Source: Zea mays
Lineage: Eukaryota; Streptophyta; Magnoliopsida; Poales; Poaceae
DNA length: 64,000 bases
Direction: 5' to 3'
Assembly (NCBI RefSeq): GCF_902167145.1
Contig: NC_050104.1
Coordinates: 98,963,849-99,027,848 of the forward strand
Shown: one piece after another, positions 10,705 to 22,605 of the stretch
Layout: each line of letters opens with the position of its first letter
How positions within the stretch are numbered: position 1 is the first letter of the stretch
Made by a program: the position numbers and the translations under genes
Notes under the pieces: model-generated
The model's input: only the letters and a program-made list of their open reading frames with translations
Database searches by the model: none
What the model was told of the DNA's origin: nothing

Positions 10705-11323
10705 TGTTGGGGACTTGTTCTCAAATGCTATGAATTAAGAACAAGGCAACATAGAAGATGTTAAATAATAATGCCCTTCGTTCGCTGAAGCATTATTTCC
10801 TCATGGATTTAATGAAGTTCGAACGAAGGCCACGGACAGAATACCACGAAGGTCATACCTTCGTGGTCGAACATTCATCAATGCAAAATAAAATATAAAA
10901 TATTCAACATTATAGGAAAAACAAATTAAATTATTCACATATTTCATAATATGAACTTAAATGTCAAAACATAATATTTAGGTACGTTTATACCTTCGCC
11001 TTTGACAGAACATAATTCCAGCGTAATGCGTTAGCGATTACAGGATTGCGTGAACAGTGTCGGGGTACTGTTCACCTATTTATAGGCACAGGGTGCAGCC
11101 TGTGTAAAATTACATTTATTTCCTTTACAATCGACTACAATAATGACACAAAACATCATGGGTCTTTAAGTCAATCTATCTTTAAGTCGGTTCGGCCCTT
11201 CTTCTTGAGATCTGTTATTATGCCGAAGCTCTATGGGTAATAGCTTCGGCGCTTGCTCCTGAGAGGATCTTCCGAAGGTGTTCTCTTTCTTTAGGATCTT
11301 TGGATACGAAGCATACCCCAACA
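10705..11323 (-). repeat. Element B 5' LTR
   Basis: 619-bp LTR, TG...CA, nearly identical to 1758-2375. TATA box at 11076-11085 (minus strand) and a perfect 9-bp-stem hairpin at 11050-11075. It drives transcription leftward into pol. Confidence 0.93.
11050..11085 (-). promoter_or_regulatory. LTR promoter: TATA box and hairpin (B 5' LTR)
   Basis: CTATAAATAG on the minus strand is followed by GTGAACAGT ... ACTGTTCAC arms around an 8-base loop. The hairpin sits where transcription should begin or at the start of the R region. Confidence 0.65.
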
Positions 11324-11328
11324 TACCG
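11324..11328. repeat. Target-site duplication of element B, right copy
   Basis: TACCG, identical to 1753-1757. Reading of element A's RT resumes here. Confidence 0.93.
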
Positions 11329-11857
11329 CCTCTTAAGGAAGGCTGACCGCTTCACTTGGACCCCCGAGGTCGAGGAAGCCCTCGGAAACTTAAAGGCACT
11401 CCTTACAAATGCGCCCATCTTGGTGCCCCCCGCTGCGGGAGAAGCCCTCTTGATCTACGTAGCCGCAACCACTCAGGTGGTCAGCGCCGCGATCGTAGTC
11501 GAGAGACGAGAAGAAGGGCATGCGCTGCTCGTCCAGAGGCCGGTCTACTTCATCAGTGAAGTGCTATCCGAGACCAAGATCCGCTACCCGCAAATTCAGA
11601 AGCTACTGTATGCAGTAATTCTGACGCGGCGAAAGTTGCGACACTACTTCGAGTCTCATCCGGTGACTGTGGTGTCATCCTTCCCCCTGGGGGAGATCAT
11701 CCAGTGCCGAGAGGCCTCGGGTATGATAGCAAAGTGGGAGTGGAGCTCATGGGCGAGACAATCTCGTTCGCTCCTCGGAAGGCCATAAAGTCCCAAGTCT
11801 TGGCGGACTTCGTGGCTGAATGGGTCGACACCCAATTGCCAACAGCTCCGATCCAAC
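11329..11857 (+). pseudogene. Element A RT thumb and degenerate RNase H
   Basis: Continuation of the RT broken at 1757: YRLLRKADRFTWTPEVEEAL, then the connection domain LLIYVAATTQVVSAAIVVE, PVYFISEVLSETKIRYPQ and KLLYAVILTRRKLRHYF. As in element B, the catalytic Asp of the RNase H motif is gone (YVAAT), the usual Tat state. A frameshift lies near 11745, after which QVLADFVAEW continues in another frame. Confidence 0.85.
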
Positions 11858-12339
11858 CGGAACTTTGGACCATGTACTTCGATGGGTCGCTGATGAAAAC
11901 GGGAGCAGGTGCTGGCCTGCTCTTCATCTCACCCCTCGGGAAACATCTCCGCTATGTGCTGCGCCTCCATTTCCTAGCGTCAAACAACGTGGCCGAGTAC
12001 GAGGCCCTGGTTAATGGGTTGCGCATCGCCGTCGAGCTAGGGGTTCGGCGCTTCGACGCTCGCGGCGACTCGCAGCTTGTCATTGACCAAGTCATGAAGA
12101 ACTCCCACTGTCGCGACCGGAAGATGGAGGCCTACTGCGATGAAGTTCAATGCCTGGAAGACAAGTTCTACAGGCTGGAGCTCAACCACATCGCTCGACG
12201 GTACAACGAGACTGCGGATGAGCTGGCGAAAATAGCCTCGGGGCGGACAACGATTCCCCCTGACGTCTTCTCTAGAGACATACATCAACCCTCCATCAAG
12301 ATCGACGACACGCCCGAGCCCAAGGAGGCCTCGGCCTAG
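11858..12339 (+). pseudogene. Element A second (archaeal-type) RNase H
   Basis: LWTMYFDGSLMKTGAGAGL gives the first catalytic Asp, NNVAEYEALVNGLRIAVELG the Glu, ARGDSQLVIDQV the next Asp and YNETADELAKIASG the last. The order and spacing match the Tat-specific extra RNase H. The domain is open throughout; a TAG at 12337-12339 ends the frame and separates it from the integrase linker. It would degrade the RNA strand during cDNA synthesis. Confidence 0.85.
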
Positions 12340-13643
12340 CCCAAGGTATCCTCGGCCACCGAGGGTGAAGCCTTGCGCATCGAGGGAGAGCGGAATGGGG
12401 TTGCGCCAAACCGAAACTGGCAGACCCCGTACCTGGAATATCTCCTCCGAGGAGAGCTACCCCTCAACAAGGCCGAAGCTCGGCGACTGGCGCGGCGCGC
12501 CAAGTCGTTCGTCTTACTGGGTGATGAAAAGGAGATCTACCACCGCATCCCCTCAGGCATCCTCCAACGATGCATATCCATCGCCGAAGGACAGAAGCTA
12601 TTGCAAGAAATACACTCGGGGGCTTGCGGTCACCATGCAGCACCTCGAGCCCTCGTGGGGAACGCCTTCCCAGAAGGTTTATACTGGCCGACCGCGGTGG
12701 CCGACGCCACTAGGATAGTACGCTCCTGCCAAGGGTGTCAATTCTACGTAAGGCAGACGCACCTGCCCGCTTACCCATCACTTGGTCGTTTGCTGTGTGG
12801 GGTCTGGACCTCGTCGGTCCCTTGCAGAAGGCACCCGGGGGCTTCTCGCACCTGCTGGTTGCCATCGACAAATTCTCCAAGTGGATCGAGGTCCGACCCC
12901 TAACCAGCATCAGGTCCGAGCAGGCGGTGGCGTTCTTCACAAACATCATCCATCGCTTTGGGGTCCCGAACTCCATCATCACCGACAACGGCACACAGTT
13001 CACTGGGAAGAAGTTCCTGGACTTCTGCGAGGGCCACCACATCCGTGTGGACTGGGCCGCCGTAGCTCACCCCATGACAAATGGGTAGGTGGAGCGTGCC
13101 AACGGTATGATTCTGCAGGGACTTAAACCGAGGATCTACAACGACCTCAACAAATTCGGCAAGCGGTGGATGAAAGAGCTACCCTCGGTGGTCTGGAGTC
13201 TGAGGACGACGACGAGCCTAGCCACGGGTTTCTCGCTGTTCTTTCTAGTCTATGGGGCCGAGGCTATCTTACCCACAGACTTAGAATACGGTTCCCCGAG
13301 GACAAAGGCGTACGACGACCGAAGCAACCAGACCAGCCGAGAAGACTCACTGGACCAGCTCAAAGAGGCTCGAGACATGGCCTTACTACACTCGGCGCGG
13401 TATCAGCAGTCTCTGCGACGCTACCACGCCCGAGGGGTTTGGCCCCGAGGCTTCCAGTTGGGAGACTTGGTACTTCGGCTGCAGCAAGACGCCCGAGGGC
13501 GCCACAAGCTTACTCCTCCCTGGGAAGGGCCGTTCATCATCGCCAAGATTTTGAAGCCCGGGACATACAAGCTGGCCAACGATCAAGGCGAGGTCTACAG
13601 CAACGCTTGGAACATCCAACAACTACGTCGCTTTTACCCTTAA
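12340..13643 (+). pseudogene. Element A integrase
   Basis: The zinc-finger part is seen as HSGACGHHAAPRALVG and RSCQGCQFY. The core has GLDLVGPLQ, IITDNGTQFTGKKF and, across an in-frame TAG at 13086-13088, NG-stop-VERANGMI, so the catalytic Glu lies just after the stop. The C-terminal portion (GDLVLRLQQD, LTPPWEGPFI, NAWNIQQLRRFYP) ends at TAA 13641-13643. A frameshift near 12775 separates finger from core. There is no chromodomain. Confidence 0.88.
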
Positions 13644-16600
13644 GATGTTTTCAAGTCGTTCATATACCTCTCTTTCTTTACATACATAAATAAAGTCTAA
13701 CCGTCAAGGAAGGATCAGCCTTGCCTCGGCAAAGCCCGACCCTCCCTCGGGGGCTAGAAGGGGGGAACCCCCTCTGCGTCAAAATTTTCCTCGGAAAAGT
13801 CTTTTGCCAGAACGTCTTTCACGCTTTTCGACTGCTTCAATAGCGGGGTCCTGAAAATGACGAGAGTACACGTAAGCGGCAAGGCCGATCGAGCCGAGGG
13901 ATTCCTACGCCTCCGGGATACGGATACCTCACTCATCACCTTCCGCGATAAGTAACTCACGCTCGGATAAGCGATTCTGTTACCGAACGAGTCCTAACGC
14001 TTGAAAACTTTTCTGCCAGAACGACTTTCGTGCCTTCACGACTATATCGATAACAGAATCCTGCAAACGAGTAAGAGTGCACGTAAGCGGCAAGGCCGAC
14101 CGAGACGAGGGACTCCTACGATCACCTTCCGCGAAAAGCAACTCTCGCTCGGATAAGCGATTCTACTACCGACGAACAAGTCCTGATACTCGAAACAAGG
14201 GGAAAGAAAACGCAGCTTTATAATCTGGCGTTAAAATGTTTAGGCCCCAGCGACCGCAAAAAACATACGCATACTACAGACAAACTGTTCTTGCAGGTTC
14301 AGACATCGGCAAGGGGAGCAGCAGCACCCTTGGCGTCGTTCCCACCCTCGGCGGAACTTGGCCTAGCCTCGGACGGCGATACGGGTGGAAGGATCTCCAC
14401 CCCAAGGGAAGACGCCAACACCGTGCTCGGGTCCTCATGGCCAGGTTCTCCGCAAGGGTTTCGGCCCGAGCGGACGCCTTGGCTGGCCGCTCCGTAGCCT
14501 CAGCCAGCTGTCCCTAGAGGACCTCAGCCTGGCTCACGGCCTCGGCAGCGTGACTCCGGGGTTGGTCCCGCTAGCGGACGACCTGGCCAAGCTCCAGCCG
14601 CCGCCGCTGCACCTCCTCGGCCAGGGGAGCCACGTGCTCCCAGGCCGACGAAGCCTCTTTTTGAGCCGACTCCACCTCTGTCCACGCCGACATCGCTGCC
14701 TCCGGCTCCAGCTCATCGCAGAGCGGCCGAAGGTTCTAAAACTGAGCAAGAGAAGCCTTGAGCGGCAAGGCCGACCAAGCCGAGGGACTCCTACGCCTCC
14801 GGGATACGGATACCTCACTCGTCACCTTCCGAGCAAGGCAACTCACGCTCGGTTAAGCGGTTCAGCTAGCCGGCAGGCGAGTCCTAGTGCTCGAAATGAG
14901 GGAGAAACACGGTATTACACTCAAATACCCAGATGTTCAGGCCTCGACAGCCACAATGAACAAACACCCATACTCAGGGTACCATCACAAACGAGACTCC
15001 GATTCTACTCCCGCGGGTATGAACAACGTCTACACCAGAGGGCCTGCGGGACAACAAACTCCGGGTGGCTCGCCGGCGACCGCTGCACCAACAGCGCGGC
15101 AACGACCTCCGTCTCGGACGACAAGACAGCAACAGCGATGGCCCCAGGGCAAACGCTACCGCTGGAAGGCCCTCGTTCACATCCCCTCATGGGGGACGAG
15201 AACCAGCCATTAAAGCCAAAGAGCCGGAGGCCCGGAGCGCAGGTGGCACTGACGGTGTCGTCGGCGGAAGCAACCGCTTCGGTAGCCTCACCTATGGCGA
15301 CCACCACCTCAGCACCGACGACAACGGCCACCTGCCCACCAACACCGCACCAGCGAGCGGCGGCCGCCCTAAAGCGCACCGACAGGTCCTCACTCCCGCT
15401 CTCGCCACAAGAACGAGAACGGGACCATCCTGGAACACGAGTACCGCCCTCGCGGCGTACGACGTGTTGTGCGACCCCCTGGTGCAGCCGGCGACCGTCG
15501 CCCGGGTGGAGGACGGACAGCTGCACCCTGTCCAAGCAGCAGCAGTTTGCCTTCCCCCGCATGGCTGGAGGATGCCTCCTCCGCAGAGCTGGAGGATGTC
15601 TTTCTCCCCCGAATGCCGGAGGAAGAAGCGGGTCACCGACCCACACGCAGGCAGGCCCCGACTTGCCCCGCCCTCCTCCCCAGCAAGGATGATGAAGATC
15701 CTTGAAGCTGAGGGCGGGGCAGAGGCCGCAGCCCGGCTTGCTTCTCCCCACCACCGAACTGGTGGTCATCATCTTGGATGACCATTGGTGAGGGAATGCA
15801 GCTGGGCTGCATGATGAAAATCCTTGAAGCCGAGCGATGGCTGATGGGTGCCAACCCCCGCGAGGTCGCGCTCCTCCAACAACAGCAAGACGAAGGCAAC
15901 GCGGGTGCCCCCCATCCGGGGGCTCGGACGGTGGAAGGGCGCGATGCATGAGGGGAGTGCGAAGGCATGGCTACCGCCCGGGGGATCGATCCCTTTTTAA
16001 AGGCGGCTCTCCCCACTCGCATCCTCAAGCATCACGGGCAAAGTCTTCACCGACGTGCTCCGGGGTCCTCCCCCTACGACACGGGGGCTGGGTCCCACAC
16101 ATCATGCAAGCTGACCAGAAACGGAAGAAGCCAAACCACTGCGCGCGAAGCAGGTAACCACCCCGCGGTTATAAGCGTTCCCCCATTCTCGCTGAAACCA
16201 GCAGGCGAAAGGGCAGACCGCCATGCAAGAGGCGTGCAACCGCACCACAGTTGTGCACCCTTTCGGCTTCATCGCATCCAGTGGGTCAGCGTGAAGGCCT
16301 AGGCCCACACGTCATGTAACCGGCACGCCGGTTACTACGTGCAAGAAACCGCACCGCCACTTGCGCCAATGCCACACCTCCTCGACTGCGGAACCAGTGC
16401 CACGACTTGAGGCAGCCCTGCGCATGACCCAACAGTGCCAATCGAAGCGGGCGTCGTTTCACCTCCACTATGATGACCACGTCAAAAAAGGTGCGCCACA
16501 CCATTTAAAGTCATATCCTTTTCCTCTTCCCCTTTCTCTCTCTTGCTACAGGAACCGGGAAAGGGGATATTTTGAAAGGGATCCTTCTCCACGAAGGAAG

Positions 16601-17405
16601 CAGGCCCCGAGCCCTCCTACTGATCAGGGGTTCAAGGCTGGCCCCTCGAAGGGGTTCGACAGCCGCCCCAGAGCACGCAGAGTGAGGGATGACTCTGGGT
16701 ATGTCCGTTACATGGCCGAGGCTCGGGCTACGCTCCCGAGGTACCCTAGGACATTTCTGAGACCAGCAGGAGCGATTTTGTAACGGAATCCCACCAGAGG
16801 GAGGCATCGAGCCCTCGGACCCTATCGAACGGGTCCGGGTCCGGCAAATCACCTGCAGGTACTTTTGGAGCGCACATCTGGGCCACTAGCCGACCCTTAT
16901 CGAACGGGGCACGGGCGTCCACTCGGATCACCCGTTAGCAACTCACTGGAGACACCATGTTCGGCGCCCTCCGAGGGCAACATGGCGCTTTCCCCCCTTC
17001 CTCCTTGTGGAAAGGCGACGAAGGGGCGTATAATAAAAGTCGAGACAGTCCTTGATCATCCTCTCGCTCCGTGCAAAGGCTCGGGGGCTGCTCTCGCAAC
17101 CTGGCTACGGCCAAACCGTTGATAGCGTCAACAAACCAGCCTAAAAACTCGGAACCTGACCATGCACCCGGACTACAATCAGGTCGCATGAGGGAACAAC
17201 TAGGCCGACCAAGGCATCACGAAAGGCATTAAGACCTCAGAGGAGTAAAACCACTCCTCCAAGGCCTCGGGGGCTACACCCGGCGGGTGCGCTCGCGCGC
17301 ACCCACCGGAACAAAGTGTAACCAAGAAAGGCCGGTCCCCTCGCAAAAAAGTGCGGCAAAGCCTCCAAGCGAGTACCAACACTCCCTTTGAGGCTCGGGG
17401 GCTAG
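13644..17405 (+). other. Element A 3' non-coding region
   Basis: About 3.7 kb between integrase stop and 3' LTR. It is GC-rich with long chance ORFs in several frames on both strands, none with a recognisable domain or matching codon pattern. It contains the dispersed repeats listed separately and recurrent CTCGGGGGCTA words. The polypurine-like GAGGCTCGGGGGCTAG just before 17406 is the likely plus-strand primer. A long 3' non-coding region of this type is common in maize Tat elements. Confidence 0.65.
13862..14905 (+). repeat. Imperfect repeat units in element A 3' region
   Basis: Three related copies start near 13866, 14072 and 14757. Each runs from AGCGGCAAGGCCGA through GAGGGA(T/C)TCCTACG and CACCTTCCG to CGAGTCCTA-like sequence. 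The first two are about 206 bp apart, the third about 685 bp further on. The sequence after the second and third units (AAATGTTTAGGCC / AGATGTTCAGGCC) also matches, suggesting a larger unit of about 0.7 kb with internal deletions. Confidence 0.7.
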
Positions 17406-17623
17406 GGTCGGGTACCGTAATTAGGGGTACCCCCAACACTCCTAAACACGGCTGGTAACCACCATCAGCACAAGCTGCAGAGACTGATGGACACGATTCA
17501 GGTCAAGGCTTCGTCTACCCAAGGGACGTGATCTCGCCTCGCCCGAGCGGGAACAATAGTCCCGGACGAATTCACGCCTCGCCTGAGGGCCTCCTCAAGC
17601 GACGGGCGCACCCTCGACTCGCC
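17406..17623 (+). repeat. Element A 3' LTR, first part
   Basis: GTAATTAGGGGTACCCCCAA and GCTGGTAACC...ATCAGCACAAGCTG are the familiar opening of the abundant maize LTR with the TGTCGGGGACC start. Here the terminal TG has decayed to GG. The LTR is cut at 17623 by element C and resumes at 31061. Confidence 0.8.
17619..17623. repeat. Target-site duplication of element C, left copy
   Basis: TCGCC, repeated exactly at 31056-31060 after the other LTR of element C. Confidence 0.93.
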
Positions 17624-20600
17624 TGTAACACCCCTGGTGTTACTGTAACTAAAACTTGAGCATGGCATCATAAGCATTGGCATTGCATATGTTTGACACA
17701 CCTAGAGTGCATTCACTAGGCAAAAATTTCAAACGAGTTGTATTGTTATAGCACTTTGCAAATAGAACCCTAGATAGGGAACTTAACCCTAAATAGGGAT
17801 TAAAGGGGTAAAACTTAACCCAAGTTGAGAAAACCAAAAGGCTTTAGGGAAATAGTCATAAAATGTCCCCAAAAATAAAGTTGAATCATATTTATACCCC
17901 TGGGATACCAGAAACCCTATTTGGACCCTGGAAAACCCTAAAACCAAACCCTAGGGACCTATGTGCAAAATTAGTCCACTTTTGGATTAAAGTGCAAAAA
18001 CCAAGTTAAATAAGTACCTTAAGTCATTTGGGTCACTCATATGTGAATTTGCAAGCCAAACCCTAAGTTTTGGACTCATTTGCAAAAAGGGACCCTAATT
18101 GAGATTTCATGTTAAATATCAGTGTGTTTTCTTCAACTTTGAGCCCTTGTATCTTTCAAACTATAGGGTTTTTGCTCTAAGTCACCACATCAAAGTTATG
18201 GAGCAAACAAAGGAGAACAACTTTGCTTAAGGTTGTGAGCATAGTTGTTAAGAATAAATTGAAGATAATCATGCTCAAAATCAGGCTGTCAGGCTGCTAA
18301 GGTCTGAATTTTCAGACTAACAGTGAACTGACATCAACTTCAAGCCTAAATTCAAGCATGATCCAATGGGTTTTTGTGGCAGCATCATATGGCAATATTG
18401 TAGATGGTATGTTGCTTTACAACTTTGATGCAGAGTTTGAGTTGAGTTGTCATTCAAAATTAAGAGAAAACCAAGCTCCATGTCTGTCTGTCAGGTTGTC
18501 TGAAGGAAGTGCTCCATGGTACAGTGACCGAATTAAGTTCAGAACACTTCATCGCCGTCGATCACTCCTCCGCCGCGATTCGTGCCGCCAGCGTTAGGAC
18601 TCGCGCTCGGGGTGGGTGGATAAGGACGTGCGGTGAAAGATCCTTGTCGACGGTGAGCTGGAGGTCACTCCAGTGACTCACTGTGGCTTTCTTTTCTACT
18701 TTGCGGCTGGGCAGATAACCTCGCCGGTGAACCGCCATGTTCTGGCCCTGCGCCGCGTGTCCTAACCGCGCCACCACATCACCGTGACTCCCTCTAGCTT
18801 CCCGTCGACCACCGGAACTACCGCCACGGTAGAAGCCACCTAGCGCTTGCGCCAGTGCCTTCTTCTACCTCCGACCGCCACGCGTCTCGCCCGATTCACC
18901 GGCCACTGATGAAGCCGCCTATAAATTAAGCCCGTGACCAGCTCCACAGGGTCATCAGCTAACCAGCCACCACTAATCAGCCATGATCGTTCGCCAGAGC
19001 TCGAGAATTTCTTGTTTCCCCCAAACTAGTTTCCACCACTGCAAAACTCACCTCACCGCGACCAGCCCTTTCTAGGTCAGTTCATCCCTCACTCTCCTTT
19101 GTTTGAGCACTCTTGTCGCTCTGTGATGCTTGTCGAACCGCCAATTTGTACGGAATAGCTCTAGATCACCGGGAACGCACTCATCTGTCCGCCACCCATT
19201 CGGTTCACGCGGACAGAGCTTAATAGGTTGCCATTTGTGCAATTAGGTTGGGGGAAATACTCGGGGTAGGTCCGATTTGATGTCCGCCGCTCGGGAGCGC
19301 CAGTCATAGCCCCATTCGGTCGGTACAGACGCTCGCCGGAGCTCGGCCGTGCATGAACGCCGTCGGGGACCTCCCACTGCGAAGAAACAGAAACCGGGGG
19401 TCTCTTTTGCAAGTTGTCAGTGGCTCTGTTAAACAGTGAAAGAACTCGTTCGCTGTTAGACAGAAACGCAAGGGCCCCTGTGCAAAGTTGCCAGCGCGTG
19501 GGCGCGCGTTTCCAGTGCTGCTGGGTCGTATGGGCTGCTTCTGGCCCAACACTATTCAAACCTTTTCATTTTCTTTTTCAGAGAAACTTTAGAAATCTGT
19601 AGAAAAGTGTAGAAAAATCCTAAAATTGTGAAACTAATTTTCCTAGATTACTTATTTTTCATAGTATTTAATAAAAAATAATTTTATGATTTTTAGAGGA
19701 AATAAGGAATTTTAAGGCATTTTAAATAGTTTAAAGTCTTAGTTCTGGATTTTTAGAAAATAGATAATAAGTCCAAAAATGCCCAAACTTTTTATATGAA
19801 CTTAAAACAATACTTAGAAGCCACGGGTGGAATTTGAATTGATTTGGACCATGTTTGATAACTAGAACCCAAAACCCCCCTGCCCTTTGAACTCCTTTAC
19901 TAACTCCGGAAACCCTAAGTTCTCGGAGTTCCGTGAAGGAAAGTTGTATTCAAGACTTAGATAATAAATATTTATTATCTTCGCACTCTCATGATCATTA
20001 CATGGCATTCATTCTTATATATGTATATATATGGTTATGTTAGAACGCGAAGAAGAAGTGGAAGTCACTAAAGAAAAGACACCACCACCCTCGGATTCTC
20101 AGGCAGGAAACTGCTTCTACTTTGATATTTGTGGATCCGAGCCAGACTCACCTACGAACGAAGGCAAGTCCCGGTGCATTTGCCACCTCCCTTGATGTTT
20201 TTAAAATCTTTCTCACTTGCTTGCTGCATTAGGTGATAGGAGTTGATTGATAAAACAATTCTTGCATTACCTTCCTTGAACTTGAGTACCTTCCTTGAAA
20301 CCCTATTTTTACAAAAAGGTTTTACTATGCTTAGTATTGATCTAGAAAAACAAAAGGATTTGTTTTACAAAAGATGTTTGGCAAAGTGGGAGGGTTGTTT
20401 TCAAAAATAAAACTTGATGGTGAATCCATCACGGCCGTGATGGATTCAACATCGGAAAAGATGTACCTCTGCCAGGTACCAAGTTTTTGGGTTGAAAAGA
20501 TTAAGCTGAGACCGGGCGGGTGACTTGCACGAGAAAGAGAGTCTCGGTGTAGTGTCTCCGTCTGAGTCGATTAAGGACCTTGTCGATGTAGGCCTGCTGA

Positions 20601-21598
20601 CCGAGGACCCTTTAACTGGTCACATGCCTTGTCATGGGTAAGCTTTGCCTCGGGCGGACTAAGGCCAGAATAAGATAACACGAAATGGGCGTGGAGCGGT
20701 GGCGAGAGTAGCGTGTACCCTCCGTGGCAAGAGGCTGGACTGTGGTGTATCTGTGCTCTCGGTTTGCGTGAACCTGATCTGGTCTTAAGAAACCCGGTGG
20801 CGGGTTGACATATGCAAGGGTTAAGTGCTACATATGTCGTGTGATTGGAGATCCTCAGCTAAGTATAATTGATTCAGATCGCCGTACCTTCGCGGTTATG
20901 AAGACTTGGTCACTGACTTACACGTAGCAATCCACTAAAGATGATGGGTTTTTGTTAAGAAATTGGCTAGTGCAGGACCAGTGATTGAACTAGGGTAGAA
21001 AGAACTCTAGTTGCAGGTAATTGTACTTAACTTGACAAATAAAATTGGATTTTTAAGGATCCACTTTAGTAAGCATTTCTGCAAAACAGAGTCTTTGATT
21101 ATTGAAAAGCCTTACCTTGACTCCCTTAAGCCAGCATACCCTTGAGAGTCTTTTCCTTAGTCGTGTAAGACTTGCTGAGTAATTCCATACTCAGGGTTTA
21201 TCCCTTCGTTGTTTTTAGGTGAGGAAGTAGCAGATTTCTGTTGCTTCTGTACCAAGGTGGTTCCTAAGGAGGAGAAACAAGAGTGAAGATGCGGGAGGAC
21301 ATGGTCCTCCATAAGAAAACTTTTATGAAAAACTTATCGGGAGGCGTTTTTGCTTCCCTCAGTTATGTAATAATACTACTCGATCTTACTTTTTAAATAA
21401 ATGTAAGTTATGTAATCGCTTCCGCATTTCTTTATCTCCGATGTTCTGTAATGTCTGCAAGACGGGTGAAACGTTCCTGGAAAGGTAAGGAAAGATACCG
21501 AACTTGTCAAGTGATTTAGGAACATCTACAGGGTGTCTGATGTCTGTTAGACAAGGACAACTGTAGGTGGGCCTAATTACTTGGGAGGTTCCGTCACA
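17624..21598 (+). repeat. Element C 5' LTR
   Basis: Starts TGTAACACCCCTGGTGTTAC and ends GGTTCCGTCACA. A TATA box lies at 18919-18928. Relative to the 3' LTR it has about 165 extra bp near 19553-19720 and lacks 36 bp near 21382. The short ORFs inside occur in both LTRs and are not genes. Confidence 0.92.
18919..18928 (+). promoter_or_regulatory. TATA box of element C 5' LTR
   Basis: CTATAAATTA, preserved at 28506-28515 in the other LTR. It is the only strong TATA candidate in the GC-rich middle of the LTR. Confidence 0.55.
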
Positions 21599-21600
21599 GC

Positions 21601-21612
21601 TGGTATCGGAGC
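21601..21612 (+). other. Element C primer-binding site (initiator Met tRNA)
   Basis: TGGTATCGGAGC lies two bases inside the LTR. It matches the well-known TGGTATCAGAGC complement of initiator methionine tRNA except for one A-to-G change. Confidence 0.88.
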
Positions 21613-21836
21613 GTAGCCCTTCTTTGCAGATATTATGAGGCATCTTCAAAAAGATTTTCTAAAAGTCTTACCTAGAAACTCTCTTCTCTTCTTACCCAAC
21701 TATTTTGAAGAGTTTATCTTAAAGACCAGATAGGAAGAGTGCAACGTATAGAAGGTTGAATCAACTAAGGTTGATTCTGTAATTACACATGCATCATGCT
21801 AAGAATTATACTAATAAAATTTTCCCCCTTAGAAAG

Positions 21837-22422
21837 ATGCTGCCGCGCACAAGGAAAACGGCACGCAAGTCAACTGGCCCAATCGGTGTGCCCCGACATC
21901 AACTGGCCCCTCGACATGAGGACAGTAGCAGCGGGAGTAATGATCCAATAGGGGATCTTGAAGCACGAGTAAATCAACTTCAAGCGGAAATTGCAACACA
22001 GGACCAACATATGGGTTGCGGATGGAGATAGAATAAATGAATTAAGAAGGGACATCCGCCACCCGCGGGATCAGCTTGCTGATCGGGACTTGGCGCTCGA
22101 CTGGGCAGTTCAGTCCCGTTTGCTGGCTTGTGCTAAGGAGGCAAGGGCTCAAGCCCGAATCAAGGAACTTAGCTCAGCTGTCGACAACCTGCAGGTCTAT
22201 TGCAATACTTTACATGAGGAAGTCCATGTACTGTATTCGCAATTACACCCAAGTGCACCTGCGCACCCTGTTGAATCGGAAGCCGGACCATCGCATGTTG
22301 CAGGACACGCGCTTGGTGGTGAGTTAGACCTTTTTCAGCCCCCTCCTTCCATGAGGCTGGTTGATGAATGGTCTCCCACACCCGACGACGAGGCCGCCAA
22401 AAGCAATGGGAAGCCGGACTAG
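21837..22422 (+). pseudogene. Small coiled-coil ORF upstream of gag in element C
   Basis: An ORF between primer site and gag, broken in two by a frameshift near 22000-22015. ATG at 21837 begins a basic, Ser/Arg-rich start; IGDLEARVNQLQAEIATQDQ opens a heptad pattern that continues in the second frame (RINELRRDIRHPRDQLADRD, IKELSSAVDNLQVYCNTLHE) and ends in an acidic tail with a stop at 22420-22422. No known domain was recognised. It lies where canonical gypsy elements have only leader sequence. It may be a separate leader protein or part of an extended gag. Confidence 0.6.
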
Positions 22423-22605
22423 TGGTATAGTAGAAGTAGTGTAGCGTATTGTAGGTTGTACTAGTGTATAATAGGTAGTGCTATTGTATACTAGGTATTG
22501 TATCCTATTGTAAGAGTCTTGAGTCTGTAACATTACTTTTGGTAATGTAAAAGGGATGGCTTTTTCTTTGGCATATCATATTGTTTTCAAATGTTGTTGC
22601 CACAG

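Larger units (their letters stand above)
1758..11323 (-). mobile_element. Element B: Grande-like Tat-lineage retrotransposon (gag-less) with antisense gene
   Basis: A complete 9.57-kb insertion with two LTRs (10705-11323 and 1758-2375) and the target duplication TACCG. On the minus strand the order is 5' LTR, primer-binding site, protease, RT, degenerate RNase H, second RNase H, integrase, a short tandem-repeat tract, and 3' LTR. A separate gene lies on the plus strand next to the 3' LTR. A long antisense gene and tandem repeats between pol and the 3' LTR match what is known of maize Grande, hence the tentative name. No gag is present between primer site and protease. The LTRs differ at roughly 17 of 618 positions by eye plus one indel, so the insertion is fairly young. 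Pol has several stops and frameshifts. Confidence 0.88.

Noticed and set aside
14236..16852. Many ORFs of 100-435 codons in the element A 3' region
   Set aside because: Several frames on both strands are open at once, typical of GC-rich non-coding DNA. No recognisable domain or consistent start context.
18358..19559. Short ORFs conserved at 18358-18597 and 27945-28184, and at 19161-19602 and 28830-29146
   Set aside because: They recur only because the two LTRs of element C are copies of each other. No domain and no independent conservation.
21601..21612. Possible tRNA gene fragment (TGGTATCGGAGC)
   Set aside because: It is the 12-nt primer-binding site next to the LTR; no cloverleaf can be drawn around it.
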